Shown here: piece after piece, positions 1 to 10,036 of the stretch
Position numbering within the stretch: the stretch's first letter is position 1
How the letters are laid out: every line of letters starts with the position of its first letter
Position numbers and translations under genes: made by a program
The notes under the pieces: generated by a model
The model's input: the letters and a program-made list of their open reading frames with translations, nothing else
The model's database searches: none
What the model was told of the DNA's origin: nothing
Origin: Amycolatopsis sp. FDAARGOS 1241
GTDB taxonomy: Bacteria > Actinomycetota > Actinomycetes > Mycobacteriales > Pseudonocardiaceae
Length of the DNA: 64,000 bases
NCBI RefSeq assembly: GCF_016889705.1
Contig: NZ_CP069526.1
Location: forward strand, 2,046,001-2,110,000
Direction of reading: 5' to 3'

Positions 1-42
1 CGCCCGCACCGGGTCACCCACCGCAAGCTGACCCGCGACTAG
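1..42 (+). CDS. C-terminal end of an upstream gene (partial)
   Basis: Frame 1 is open from the left edge to a TAG at 40-42 and gives a basic tail ending in HRKLTRD. It stops 16 bases before the next start, which fits the last codons of a co-directional upstream gene. Only 13 residues are visible, so neither family nor reality can be proved. Confidence 0.35.
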   Translation, partial: RPHRVTHRKLTRD

Positions 43-58
43 AGGGGGCCGGTACCCC

Positions 59-2629
59 GTGGAAGCCAGCCGGCACAACCGGTCGAGCTCGCCCGCACCC
101 GCGGGCGGGCGGCTCGCTGATGCCGGCGGGGCGACCCTCTCGGACCTCGGACGGCTGATCGAACGGGCGGACGCGCTGAACCTGCGTGCGCCCGAACTCG
201 CCCTGGTGCTCGGTGAGCGCGCGGCCGCGCTCGCCGAGGCCGCGGGCGCGGACGAGCAGTGGATCCGCGCCGAGAGCCTCGTGATCTCGGCGCGGGTGCG
301 GCTCGGCGCCCGCACCGGAAGCGTCGGCCGCGCCGTCGCGGCCTTGCGCGCCGCCGAACACGCGGGCTATGCGGACATCGCCGCGCGGCTGCGGATCGAT
401 CTGGCGATCTGCGCCCGCAGCCTCGGGACCCCGCTGACGGGCCTCACCGCGCTGCGGCCGGTCCTGTCGGAGCCGGCGGTTTCGCCCGTGCACCGCGCGG
501 AGGCGCTGTGCCACCTGGTGGGCTGCCTCGCGCAGTTCGGCCGCAAGCCTGAGCTGGACCGGGTGCTCGTCGAGGCCGACAAGCTGGTGGTCGCCGACGA
601 ATCGCTCGACGCCGACACCCGGCTGCTCGTGCGCGCGCTGCTGCGCAACGGGGCCGCGGCCCACCGGCGCCGCCACGGCGACCTCACCGCGGCCGCCGAT
701 GCCGCCCGCACCGGGCTCGGGTTCCTCGAGAAGCTGGACAACCCGGCCGATGACGGCGGCCTCGTGCGCGTGCGGCTCGTGCTTCAGCTCGTGAGCACGC
801 TGCTCGACCGCGGCGACATCGAAATGGCTCACGAAATCGCGGAACCGATGCTCGACGCGCCGGTGCGCGCCGCGGGCGTCGCGCCCACCGCGTGGCTGCG
901 GCTGGCGGTGGCGACGCGCGTGCACCTGCCCGCGGGCGCCGGTGACGCGGCGGCCGAACTGGTGCGCGAAGCCGTGGCGAGCACGGACCGGCACAACCTC
1001 CCCGCCATCACCTCGCGGCTGTGGCTCGAGCTGTCGCAGATCGAGGAGCGGTTCGGCAGTGCCGAGGAAGCCATCGCCTGCCTGCACCGCTCACGCGCAG
1101 CAGAACACGTCCACTCGCGGGCGCGGCGGCAGGCGTGCGGCCTGCTCGCGGGCCAGTTCGGCGCGGACACGGTGGCGCCGCTGGACCTCGACGACGTGAT
1201 CGCGAGATCGGCCCCGCAGGGTGGCCGTCCGGTGCCGATGGCCGTGGAGCCGCCGGTGCGCGACGTCGAGACCACGGCCATCATCCGGCCGGTCAAGGCG
1301 GAAGTATCGGCCGCGCCCGTGCGGGAAACCGCCTCCGTGGCGGAGGCCGCTCCGGTGGCGGAGGAACAGCCTGTGCGCAAGCCGGCGGAGCCCGCGCGGA
1401 AGCCGCCCAAGACCCCGAAGGCGCCCACGTGGTCTTTCGGGCGGGTCGCCGAGGAGTCGGCGGCCGAGCGGACGTCGGTGATCCCGGTGATCCGGGACGA
1501 GCCGGAGCCCGAACGGCGAGCCGCGGTGCGCGAGGAGACGTCGGCGGAGCGCCAGGCTGAGCCGGTGGCTCGGTTCACGTTGTCGGCGCCGCAGCCGGAA
1601 AACCCGCGCGCGGAACGGACTTCGGTTCAGGGCCCGGGCAAACGCTCGGCTGATCGCTCGGTGAACGGGGCTCGTGGTGCGGAGCGAGCGTCGGCTGCGG
1701 CGCCGGGCGAGACCGGGCGGCGCGCGGCGAAAGAGCGGCCCGCGTTGCCGGGCTGGGTGAAGCCGTTCAAGAAACCGGAAGCGGCTTCGGAGGTACACGC
1801 GGCGGACGTGCGGCCGGCGGAGAGCCGGGCCACCGAAGTGCGTGCGCCCGAGGTTCGGCCCGTGCCGAAACCACCGCCTGAGCCGGTGGCCGAGGTGCCG
1901 CGAGAAGAGCCGGTGCGTAAGGCGCCGGCGGTGGCGCACGATCTGCCGCGGTTGTCGTTGCCGGACCTTTCGGACATCTTGCCGGAGCTGCCGTTGGCGC
2001 CGGCGCCGGCCGACGAGCACGCGGCCCCGTTGTGGGAGAGCGACGAGTGGGCTCGCGAAGAACGCGCGCGGCGTGGTGAGGGTGCGCGGGGGCGCAAAAC
2101 CCGCCACGACGCGGAGCACGGTTCGGTCGCGGCGCGGTCGGTGCTGGACCGGCTGGGGATTTCATCCGGTGGCGGCGGTGGCCGCAGGCGGGCGGACGAA
2201 TCCGGGGTTCGGGAAGAAACTTCCCGGGTCGAGGAGCCCGAGCCGGTCGCGGACGTGACGGGGCCGCCGTGGAAGCGGGACACGCCGGAGCTGGCGCCGG
2301 CACCGCGGGATGAGCTGGCTTCTCCGGAAGTGGCCGCGGACCCGTGGCTGCCGAAGCTGCGGATGCCGCCGGCGTTGGACCCGCTCGAGGACTTCGATTC
2401 GTGGACGCCGACTTCGCAGCCGTTCCCCGAGAGTTACGCGCGGGCCATCGCGGAGGACGAGCCACCGCCGGATGCCGGGCTGGCGGAGTTGCTGGCCAGA
2501 GCGCTGGCGGAGCACCAGGCCGGCACCGCGAGTGCAGCGGCGTTGGTGAAGAAGTTCGGGTCGCAGGACGAGGAGAAGCGGCCGGTGAACGGGCATGGTG
2601 TGGGGGAGAGGAAGAGGAACGGGGACTGA
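59..2629 (+). CDS. TPR-like helical protein with long disordered tail
   Basis: GTG start at 59 follows a GAGGGGG stretch. Residues about 25-370 are Ala/Leu/Arg-rich helical pairs typical of tetratricopeptide or SARP-type superhelices. From about residue 390 the protein becomes low-complexity, rich in Glu, Pro, Arg and Ala with repeated EPV, RPAE and EETS words, and no second enzymatic domain is evident. No signal peptide or membrane segment is seen. I do not recognise a named family. A scaffold or regulatory role is inference from the TPR-like half only. The reading frame is intact over 856 codons and strong codon bias supports that it is real. Confidence 0.8.
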   Translation: MEASRHNRSSSPAPAGGRLADAGGATLSDLGRLIERADALNLRAPELALVLGERAAALAEAAGADEQWIRAESLVISARVRLGARTGSVGRAVAALRAAEHAGYADIAARLRIDLAICARSLGTPLTGLTALRPVLSEPAVSPVHRAEALCHLVGCLAQFGRKPELDRVLVEADKLVVADESLDADTRLLVRALLRNGAAAHRRRHGDLTAAADAARTGLGFLEKLDNPADDGGLVRVRLVLQLVSTLLDRGDIEMAHEIAEPMLDAPVRAAGVAPTAWLRLAVATRVHLPAGAGDAAAELVREAVASTDRHNLPAITSRLWLELSQIEERFGSAEEAIACLHRSRAAEHVHSRARRQACGLLAGQFGADTVAPLDLDDVIARSAPQGGRPVPMAVEPPVRDVETTAIIRPVKAEVSAAPVRETASVAEAAPVAEEQPVRKPAEPARKPPKTPKAPTWSFGRVAEESAAERTSVIPVIRDEPEPERRAAVREETSAERQAEPVARFTLSAPQPENPRAERTSVQGPGKRSADRSVNGARGAERASAAAPGETGRRAAKERPALPGWVKPFKKPEAASEVHAADVRPAESRATEVRAPEVRPVPKPPPEPVAEVPREEPVRKAPAVAHDLPRLSLPDLSDILPELPLAPAPADEHAAPLWESDEWAREERARRGEGARGRKTRHDAEHGSVAARSVLDRLGISSGGGGGRRRADESGVREETSRVEEPEPVADVTGPPWKRDTPELAPAPRDELASPEVAADPWLPKLRMPPALDPLEDFDSWTPTSQPFPESYARAIAEDEPPPDAGLAELLARALAEHQAGTASAAALVKKFGSQDEEKRPVNGHGVGERKRNGD

Positions 2630-2775
2630 GGTCCGGTTCTTCTGCTTCTGGTTCTGGCGTGGTTGTGTGGGCTGTCTCGGGCGGCGGGCTGTCTCGGGCG
2701 GCTCGTTGCGCTGGCGCGCAACATTGCGCCCGGGGTGGTGCAGGGGCACCCCGATTTCTAACGTGACGACGGATT

Positions 2776-2821
2776 GGATCACCTTGTCAAGGCTGAAAAG
2801 CGTGCCTTGACAAGGTGATCC
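2776..2821. terminator. Perfect 18-bp inverted repeat, possible terminator
   Basis: GGATCACCTTGTCAAGGC at 2776-2793 is followed by a 10-base loop and its exact reverse complement at 2804-2821. It lies about 150 bases after the stop of the preceding gene. There is no T-run, which is normal for actinobacterial terminators. The loop and right arm resemble a second site at 51418-51442, so it may instead be a dispersed repeat. Confidence 0.55.
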
Positions 2822-2899
2822 AGACCGCGTGGCAGGCGGGGATCGAGGTGCAGGGCGGGGGCTGGGTGCGGGGTTTCGTTGGGTTGTTGGCCGGCGGTG

Positions 2900-3420
2900 G
2901 GCCGCGTCGATTGGCGTGGGGATGAGTTGATTTGCCGGCTGGCGGTGGCCGGGCTGGTTGTGTGCGGTGGGTGGCGGGCCGGGTCGGTTGGCGTGGGGGT
3001 GCGTCGCGTCGGTGGTGGGCGCGGAGTTGATTTGCGGGCCGGCGGTTGGATTGCTGGTTGTGTGTCGGTTTGAAGAAGCGTTGCCGGTGGGGTGGTGGGC
3101 CGGTCCGTTTGCGTGGGGCTGAGTTGGTTGGCGGGCCGGTGGTGGGCTGGGCTTGTTGGCGTGTGGGCTTGAGGCGTTGCGGGCTGGTGGTGGGCCGCGT
3201 CGGTGGGTGGTCGCGGAGTTGATTTGCGGGCCGGCGGCGCTGCTTGTGCGTGTGCGCTGAGTTGCGTTGCCGGCTGGTGCTGGGGGCCGGGTGGGTGGGG
3301 ACGGGCGCTGAGTTGGATTGCCGGCTGATGGCGGGCCGGGACGGTTGGTGTGGGGAGGATCGGCGTTGCCGGTGGTGGCGAGCCGAGCGGATGGTGCGCG
3401 CTGAGTGACTGCGGACCGGT
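2900..3420. repeat. G/T-skewed degenerate tandem repeat
   Basis: The words GAGTTGATTTGC(G/C)GG and variants recur at 2924, 3024, 3121, 3216, 3259 and 3310. Spacings are near 95-100 bases, with some half-spacings near 45-50. The top strand is strongly G-rich and poor in A and C across the whole stretch. No frame has convincing coding character on either strand. Confidence 0.6.
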
Positions 3421-3942
3421 GCCGCCGGCACGTGGGGGTTCATGGTTTTCGCCCGCCCCTGGTGGGGCGGTCGGTGATGCGTGGGCGTGTGCGGCCCGCG
3501 GTGAACGTGGCGCGTGGAGGGCACCGGCTGGGGGCGGGTGGCCCGATAATCACCAGAAGTACAGCTGGCCGGTAGCCCGTCTGGGCGGTTCGGGTGTGGG
3601 AATCCTCGCAGTGCGGGCAGGCAACCTTTTCCGGTTTGACCGCCCGTGCGCCGGTGCGTCGGTGGTCACTGAACCGATCACGAAAAGCTGCCTGGTCGCT
3701 GTGGTAGGTGGGGTACTGGTGGGGCACGCAGTGTGCCAAGGGATTCGCGATCCGCCGGGCGTTACCCGACCGCTGGGTAGCTGAACCGATCAACGCGGGA
3801 ACCCGTGGCCGGGCAAGGCAAACGGAAGTCTGGACAACTCCCGGGCTTCGGCACGGGCGTGGTGGGGTCGGATTAGTGTGTGGGGTGTTCGCCACGTTGT
3901 GGTGACGGACGCGTCTCGATCTCGCACAGGAGAGTTGCCTCA
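3421..3942. other. Gene-free region upstream of gdh
   Basis: About 520 bases without a credible gene. Composition returns to normal GC and the G/T skew fades. It must contain the gdh promoter. The only clear element is the AGGAG ribosome site at about 3928-3932, 10 bases before the ATG at 3943. Confidence 0.5.
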
Positions 3943-6900
3943 ATGAGCTCGACGGGAGTTTCGTCCCCGCCCGGAACAGATGTCGGCGCCGAAGCCGGCG
4001 TGGCGCGCCGATCGGCCAGCCCGGAGCAGATCCGGGACGAGCTGATCGACGCCGCCGCCGGGCAGGCGCCCGAGATCGGTGACCTGATCCGCCTGTACTA
4101 CCGCCACATCCCGGCGGACGAGATCGTGGGTGACGACCCCGTGGCGCTGGTCGGCGCGGTGCGGTCGCACCTGCAGCTCGCGAAACAGCGGATGCCCGGG
4201 CGGCCGGCGGTTCGCCTCCTGAACCCGACCGCGGCGCAGGACGGCTGGAGCCGCGAGGCCACCGTCGTGCAGGTCGTCACGGACGACATGCCTTACCTGG
4301 TCGACAGCGTGGCCGCGGAGTTCGCGCGCGACGGCGTGCAGGTGCACCGCATCGTGCACCCGATCGTCGTCGTCAGCCGCGATGTCACCGGCGAGTTGAT
4401 CGGCCTGCACCCCGACGCCGACCCGGCCGACCCGCCGGCGATGTCGGCGGCGGAGTCGTGGATGTACGTCGAGATCGACCTCGTCACCGACCCCAACCGC
4501 GCGCGCGAGCTGGACAACCGGCTCTCGTCGGTGCTGGGCGACGTGCGCGAGGTCGTCGAGGACGCCGACAAGATGGCGCAGACGGCGATCTCCGTCGCCG
4601 AGGAGCTGGAGCAGGACCCGCCGAAGCTGACGGACCCGAGCCAGGTCACCGAAGGCGCCCGGCTGCTGCGCTGGCTGGCCGACGGCCACTTCACGTTCCT
4701 CGGCTACCGCCGCTACGAGCTGGTCGACAATCCGCACCCGGACAGCGACGATCCCGCGCTGCGCGGCGTCCTCGCGACCGGCCTCGGCGTGCTGCGCCAG
4801 GACAGCCTCGCCGCGCGCAGCCTCACCGCGGGCCCCGACAACGGCGCCAACGCACTGTCGCCGACGCTGCTGGTGCTCACGCAGGCGAGCGCGCCCTCGA
4901 CGGTGCACCGGCCTGTGTACCCGTACTACGTCGGCGTGAAGACGTTCGACGAGAACGGCACCGTGACCGGCGAGCACCGGTTCCTCGGCATGTTCACCAC
5001 CACGGCGCTGCACGAGAACGTGCTCGACATCCCCGTGGTGTGCAAGCGCGTGCGCGAGGTCATCCACCGCGCCGGCTTCCCCATGGAGTCGTTCTCCGGC
5101 CAGCGCATGCTCGAGGTGCTGCAGAACTGGCCGCGCGCCGACCTGTTCTCGGCCGACACCGACTCGCTGTACGCCACGACGACGGGCGCCATCACGCTGT
5201 CGGACCGCCGCCGGCTGCGGCTGTTCCTGCGCCGCGACCCGTACGGCCGCTTCTACTCCTGTCTGGTCTACCTGCCGCGCGACCGCTACACCACGCGGTC
5301 GCGGCTGGCGATGCAGGAAGTGCTGCTACAGGAGCTGGAAGGCACTCAGCTCGAATACAGCGCGCGCATCGGCGAAACCGTGCTCGCGCAGGTGCACTTC
5401 ATCGTGCACACCGACCCCGCGCACCGGATCGAGCCCGATACGCTGCGGATCCAGGAACGGCTCAACACCGTCGTGCGCAGCTGGGACGACCGCATGGTCG
5501 AGGCGATCCTGGCCGAGCGCCGCGAACGCGCGGGCGATGGCCAGCCGCTCGGCGTGATGGGCGAGGAGTCCGCCGTCGACCAGGGACAGCGCTTCGCCGC
5601 GGTCTTCCCCGAGGGCTACAAGGAAGACTTCACCGCCGAGGAGGCGCTCGCCGACCTGCGGAAGCTCGACACGCTGGCCGACGAGGGCGACCTCGCGCTG
5701 GCGTTCTACCTGCCCGCCGGCGCGGAGCCGGGCGAGCGCCGGTTCAAGCTGTACCTGCGCGGCGAAGGCGTGACGCTGTCGAAGGTCCTGCCGTTGCTGC
5801 AGGCCATGGGCGTCGAGGTCGTCGACGAGCGGCCGTACGAGCTGTTCCGCGAAGACGGCGGCCCCAGCTGGATCTACGACTTCGGCCTGCGCATCGACGC
5901 GCAGTACCTCGACGCGTCCAGCGAAGCCGCGGTCGACGAGCTGCGCGAGCGGTTCGAGTCCGCCTTCCAAGCCGCCTGGCAGGGCGATGCGGAGGTCGAC
6001 GGTTTCAACGGCCTCGTGCTCCGCGCCGGCCTCACGTGGCGCCAGGCCGCCGTGCTGCGCGCGTACTCGCTCTACCTGCAGCAGGCCCGCAGCCCGTTTT
6101 CCCAGTCCTACATCCAGAACACGGTGCTCAAGCACACCGAGGTGGCCACGCGGCTGCTGAGGCTGTTCGAGACGCGCTGCGACCCGCAGCTGTCCGATGT
6201 GGACCGCAAAATCCGCGAGGACTCGCTCGTCGGCGAGATCACAGGGATGATCGACGAGGTCACGAGCCTCGACGAAGACCGCATCCTGCGCCGCCTCATG
6301 GCCGTGATCAACGCGACGCTGCGCACCAACTACCACGTGACGGACGGGGAAGGCACCCCGCGGCCGTACCTCGCGATCAAGCTCGACCCGAGCGGCGTGC
6401 CGGAGCTGCCGGAGCCGCGCCCGCAGTTCGAGATCTTCGTGTACTCGCCCCGGGTCGAGGGTGTGCACCTGCGCTTCGGCGAGGTCGCGCGCGGTGGCCT
6501 GCGCTGGTCCGATCGGCGCGAGGACTTCCGCACCGAGATCCTGGGCCTGGTGAAGGCGCAGGCGGTGAAGAACGCCGTGATCGTGCCGGTCGGCGCGAAG
6601 GGCGGCTTCGTGGTGAAGCGCCCGCCGGCGCCGACGGGCGACGCCGGCCTCGACCGCGACGCGCAGCTGGCCGAGGGCATCGCGTGCTACCGCATGTTCA
6701 TCTCGGGCCTGCTCGACCTCACCGACAACCGCGTCGAGGGCAAGACCGTGCCGGCTCCGGGCGTGGTGCGCCACGACGCCGACGACAGCTACCTCGTCGT
6801 CGCGGCCGACAAGGGCACCGCCAAGTTCTCCGACATCGCCAACGAGGTCTCGGCGCAGTACGGGTTCTGGCTCGGCGACGCGTTCGCCTCCGGCGGTTCG

Positions 6901-8928
6901 GTCGGCTACGACCACAAGGCCATGGGCATCACGGCCAAGGGTGCGTGGGAGAGCGTGAAGCGCCATTTCCGCGAGCTGGGCAAGGACACCCAGACGCAGG
7001 ACTTCACGACCGTCGGCATCGGCGACATGATGGGCGACGTCTTCGGCAACGGCATGCTGCTGTCCGAGCACATCCGGCTCGTGGCCGCGTTCAACCACAT
7101 GCACGTGTTCCTCGACCCGAACCCCGACGCCGCGTCGACGTACGCGGAGCGACGCCGGCTGTTCGACCTGCCGCGCAGCTCGTGGGACGACTACGACCGC
7201 TCGCTCATCAGCGAGGGCGGCGGCATCTACCCGCGCTCGGCCAAGACGATCCCGATCAGCCCGCAGGTGCGCGAGGCGCTCGGTATCGCCGAGGGCGTGA
7301 CGCACCTGCCGCCGATGGAGCTCATCCAGGCGATCCTGCTGGCGCCCGTCGAGCTCCTGTGGAACGGCGGGATCGGCACGTACGTCAAGGCGGAGACCGA
7401 AACGCACGCCGACGCGGGCGACAAGGCCAACGACGCGATCCGCGTCAACGGCAACCAGCTGCGCGTGAAGGTCGTGGGCGAAGGCGGCAACCTGGGCCTG
7501 ACCCAGCTCGGCCGCATCGAGTTCGCCCGCGCCGGCGGCAAGATCAACACCGACGCGCTCGACAACTCGGCCGGCGTGGACTGCTCCGACCACGAAGTGA
7601 ACATCAAGGTCCTGCTCGACCACCTCGTGGCCACCGGGAACCTGGAGCACACGCGGCGCAACGAACTGCTCGAGGAGATGACCGACGAGGTCATGGACCT
7701 GGTGCTCGACGACAACTACCGCCAGAACGCGGTGCTCGGCGTGAGCCGGGCCCACGCGGGGCCGATGGTGTCGGTGCACGCGCGGCAGGTGTCCTCGCTC
7801 GTCGCGAAGGGCGCGTTCGACCGCAAGCTCGAAGCGCTGCCGAGCTCCTCGGAGTTCCGTGCGCTGGAGAAGGCGGGCGAAGGCCTGTCGTCGCCGGAGC
7901 TCGCCACGCTGCTCGCGCACGTGAAGCTGGACCTCAAGGACGAGCTGCTCGCCAGCGAGCTGCCCGACTCGGAGGTGTTCGCCCGCCGGCTGCCGGAGTA
8001 CTTCCCGACGCCGCTGCGCGAAGGGTTCGCCGAAGCGATCATGCAGCACCCGCTGCGTCGCCAGATCATCACCACGCTCGTGACCAACGAGCTGGTCGAC
8101 GGCGGCGGCATCTCGTTCGTCTACCGCCTCATGGAGGAGTTGAACGCGACGGCGACCGACGCAGTGCGCGCCTACGCCGTGGTCACCCACGTCTACGACC
8201 TGCCGAAGCTGTGGGCCGAGATCGACGCGCTCGACAACGTGGTGCCCACCGAGGTCGCCGACGCGATGGTGCTGGAGACCCGCCGGCTGCTCGACCGCGC
8301 CGCCCGGTGGTTCCTCACCAACCGGCCGCAGCCGCTCGCGCCGCTCGCGGAAATCAACCGGTTCGGCCCGGTCATCGCGGAGTTCGGCCCTAAGCTGGGC
8401 GACCTGCTGCGCGGCCGCGAGCTCGAGTCGGTCGAGGAGCGCGCCGCGCGGCTCGTGGCCGGCGGCGCGCCCGCCGACCTGGCCCGGCGCGTCGCGCTGC
8501 TGCTGCACAGCTACGGCCTGCTCGACGTCGTCGAGGTGGCCGAGCTGGCCGAGCAGCAGGTGGGGCTCGACGCGCAGCACAGCCCGGCCGAGACGGCCCG
8601 GCTGTACTACGCGCTCTCGGAGCACCTGGACATCGACAAGATGCTCACCGAGATCAGCAAGCTCGAACGTGGCAACCGCTGGCACGCCCTCGCGCGGCTC
8701 TCGCTGCGCGACGACGTGTACGGCTCGCTGCGCGCCATCACCCTCGACGCCCTGCGCCACAGTGACCAGGACGTGGAGCCCGACGCGCAGATCGCGCAGT
8801 GGGAGAAGACCAACGCGTCGCGCCTGTCCCGCGCCCGTGTGGCGCTCGACGAGATCACCCGCTCCGGGCGGCTCGACCTCGCCACGCTGTCGGTGGCCGC
8901 GCGCCAGATCAGGAGCACGGTGCGGTGA
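3943..8928 (+). CDS. gdh: NAD-dependent glutamate dehydrogenase, large (180-kDa) type
   Basis: Encodes 1661 residues, the usual size of the large NAD-GDH class found in streptomycetes and mycobacteria (about 1600-1650). It oxidatively deaminates L-glutamate to 2-oxoglutarate and ammonia in the cytoplasm. The N-terminal half carries ACT-like regulatory segments. The catalytic core lies around residues 820-1250 and contains the GGLRWSDR stretch and the lysine-rich VKNAVIVPVGAKGG segment. The ATG at 3943 is chosen over an in-frame ATG at 3880 because it follows AGGAG with proper spacing and gives the family length. The stop overlaps the thioesterase start by GTGA, implying translational coupling. 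This is the Rv2476c position in mycobacterial synteny. Confidence 0.97.
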   Translation: MSSTGVSSPPGTDVGAEAGVARRSASPEQIRDELIDAAAGQAPEIGDLIRLYYRHIPADEIVGDDPVALVGAVRSHLQLAKQRMPGRPAVRLLNPTAAQDGWSREATVVQVVTDDMPYLVDSVAAEFARDGVQVHRIVHPIVVVSRDVTGELIGLHPDADPADPPAMSAAESWMYVEIDLVTDPNRARELDNRLSSVLGDVREVVEDADKMAQTAISVAEELEQDPPKLTDPSQVTEGARLLRWLADGHFTFLGYRRYELVDNPHPDSDDPALRGVLATGLGVLRQDSLAARSLTAGPDNGANALSPTLLVLTQASAPSTVHRPVYPYYVGVKTFDENGTVTGEHRFLGMFTTTALHENVLDIPVVCKRVREVIHRAGFPMESFSGQRMLEVLQNWPRADLFSADTDSLYATTTGAITLSDRRRLRLFLRRDPYGRFYSCLVYLPRDRYTTRSRLAMQEVLLQELEGTQLEYSARIGETVLAQVHFIVHTDPAHRIEPDTLRIQERLNTVVRSWDDRMVEAILAERRERAGDGQPLGVMGEESAVDQGQRFAAVFPEGYKEDFTAEEALADLRKLDTLADEGDLALAFYLPAGAEPGERRFKLYLRGEGVTLSKVLPLLQAMGVEVVDERPYELFREDGGPSWIYDFGLRIDAQYLDASSEAAVDELRERFESAFQAAWQGDAEVDGFNGLVLRAGLTWRQAAVLRAYSLYLQQARSPFSQSYIQNTVLKHTEVATRLLRLFETRCDPQLSDVDRKIREDSLVGEITGMIDEVTSLDEDRILRRLMAVINATLRTNYHVTDGEGTPRPYLAIKLDPSGVPELPEPRPQFEIFVYSPRVEGVHLRFGEVARGGLRWSDRREDFRTEILGLVKAQAVKNAVIVPVGAKGGFVVKRPPAPTGDAGLDRDAQLAEGIACYRMFISGLLDLTDNRVEGKTVPAPGVVRHDADDSYLVVAADKGTAKFSDIANEVSAQYGFWLGDAFASGGSVGYDHKAMGITAKGAWESVKRHFRELGKDTQTQDFTTVGIGDMMGDVFGNGMLLSEHIRLVAAFNHMHVFLDPNPDAASTYAERRRLFDLPRSSWDDYDRSLISEGGGIYPRSAKTIPISPQVREALGIAEGVTHLPPMELIQAILLAPVELLWNGGIGTYVKAETETHADAGDKANDAIRVNGNQLRVKVVGEGGNLGLTQLGRIEFARAGGKINTDALDNSAGVDCSDHEVNIKVLLDHLVATGNLEHTRRNELLEEMTDEVMDLVLDDNYRQNAVLGVSRAHAGPMVSVHARQVSSLVAKGAFDRKLEALPSSSEFRALEKAGEGLSSPELATLLAHVKLDLKDELLASELPDSEVFARRLPEYFPTPLREGFAEAIMQHPLRRQIITTLVTNELVDGGGISFVYRLMEELNATATDAVRAYAVVTHVYDLPKLWAEIDALDNVVPTEVADAMVLETRRLLDRAARWFLTNRPQPLAPLAEINRFGPVIAEFGPKLGDLLRGRELESVEERAARLVAGGAPADLARRVALLLHSYGLLDVVEVAELAEQQVGLDAQHSPAETARLYYALSEHLDIDKMLTEISKLERGNRWHALARLSLRDDVYGSLRAITLDALRHSDQDVEPDAQIAQWEKTNASRLSRARVALDEITRSGRLDLATLSVAARQIRSTVR

Positions 8929-9347
8929 CCTACGTTTCGCACGTCCAGCCGCGCTGGTCCGACATGGACGTGTACGGGCACGTCAACCACGCGAACCTGG
9001 TGACGCTGCTCGAAGAGGCGCGGATCCCCGTGCTGTTCGGCGACGCGGTGAAAGCCGGGCTCACGGAGCTGCCCCAGGGCGTGGTCGTGGTGAAGCTCGC
9101 CGTGCACTACCGCACGCCGATCGTGGTCGAGCCCGAGCGCAAGGTGCGCGTGGAGATCACGCTGGCGGAGCTCAAGGCCGCCAGCATCACGCTGGCCTAC
9201 CGCGTGCACACGGGGCCCGAGGAGTCGGACCCGGTGGCCGTGACCGCCGAAACCGTGCTGGCACCGTACGACACCGGCAAGCTGCGGCCACGGCGGCTCA
9301 CGACCGCCGAGACGGAGTTCCTCAAGAAGGTGTTCGCCGATGCCTGA
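8925..9347 (+). CDS. 4HBT-family acyl-CoA thioesterase
   Basis: 140 residues, the normal size of a hot-dog fold 4-hydroxybenzoyl-CoA thioesterase-like enzyme, which would hydrolyse acyl- or aroyl-CoA esters. The N-terminus shows the typical RWSDMDVYGHVNH stretch with the active-site Asp in the D-x-YGHVN context. The GTG start sits in the GTGA overlap with gdh; the longer upstream frame is only gdh shadow. It overlaps the next gene by 8 bases, so the three form one operon. It corresponds to Rv2475c in M. tuberculosis. Substrate is unknown. Confidence 0.92.
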   Translation: MTYVSHVQPRWSDMDVYGHVNHANLVTLLEEARIPVLFGDAVKAGLTELPQGVVVVKLAVHYRTPIVVEPERKVRVEITLAELKAASITLAYRVHTGPEESDPVAVTAETVLAPYDTGKLRPRRLTTAETEFLKKVFADA

Positions 9348-9975
9348 GCTGCGCATCCCGGATCCGGCCGACCGCGAGACGCTCGGCGCGTTCGTCGCGC
9401 GTGCCGTGCGGCTCGACGGCGGCGCTGCCGTGCGGCTGCGCAACCGCGGCGACGGCGTCGTCGAAGCGTGGACGGCCACGCCGTTCGAGGTCCTCGCCAC
9501 CCGGGCGGTGGCGGGGACCGTCACCCCCGCCGACGTCACGGTGTCCGGCAACGAGCTGCTCGCGGCCCTCACGGTCGCGGGCGGCGAGGTGATGGACCCC
9601 GGCCCGGCACGCGACCTGCTCTGGCATGCGGAGTTGCCCGCGTCCGGGAAGTGGCAGCTCGTGGACGACCTGCCGGTCGGCGTGGTGTCGGACCTCGCCG
9701 ACCGCGGGGTGACCTTGGCCCGCGACAACGTCGGCCCGCACGGCACCCCGCCGGCTTCGCTGATGGACCAGGCCGTGCTCACGGTGACCGGTGGGGAACT
9801 CGAGGTCAAGGTGCAGCTGCGCTGCTTGTTCGCCTTGTCCGGCATGGGCCTGTTCGACTCGTCGATCACCGGCGACGTCGTACGCGTGACGGCCACCGAT
9901 TCGTGGCTGCGGCTCGACGCCCGCTACGGCGCCGTGCTGAAACGCAGGCACGCGCTGTTGCCCATTGTCTTCTGA
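9340..9975 (+). CDS. Conserved actinobacterial hypothetical (Rv2474c-like position)
   Basis: 211 residues beginning MPELRIPDPADRE, with no signal peptide, membrane segment or recognised catalytic motif. The centre alternates beta-rich hydrophobic stretches with short loops. Its place directly after gdh and the thioesterase, with an 8-base overlap, matches the order gdh-Rv2475c-Rv2474c known from mycobacteria, so it is a conserved member of this operon. Function is unknown and none is proposed. Confidence 0.85.
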   Translation: MPELRIPDPADRETLGAFVARAVRLDGGAAVRLRNRGDGVVEAWTATPFEVLATRAVAGTVTPADVTVSGNELLAALTVAGGEVMDPGPARDLLWHAELPASGKWQLVDDLPVGVVSDLADRGVTLARDNVGPHGTPPASLMDQAVLTVTGGELEVKVQLRCLFALSGMGLFDSSITGDVVRVTATDSWLRLDARYGAVLKRRHALLPIVF

Positions 9976-10036
9976 ATTCCTTGCGATTCCCTTGCAGACC
10001 GTGGTGCATTTCCGACTGCGGTGCGAGGGTGGGCAC

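Noticed and set aside
2900..3420. Short plus-strand ORFs in the G/T-rich repeat
   Set aside because: Composition-driven; no start signals or known motifs.
4458..8393. Long open frames on both strands across gdh (plus-strand 4458-8393, minus-strand 5326-8760)
   Set aside because: Shadows caused by high GC third positions. They are Arg/Ala/Gly-rich without motifs, while gdh has full family homology.
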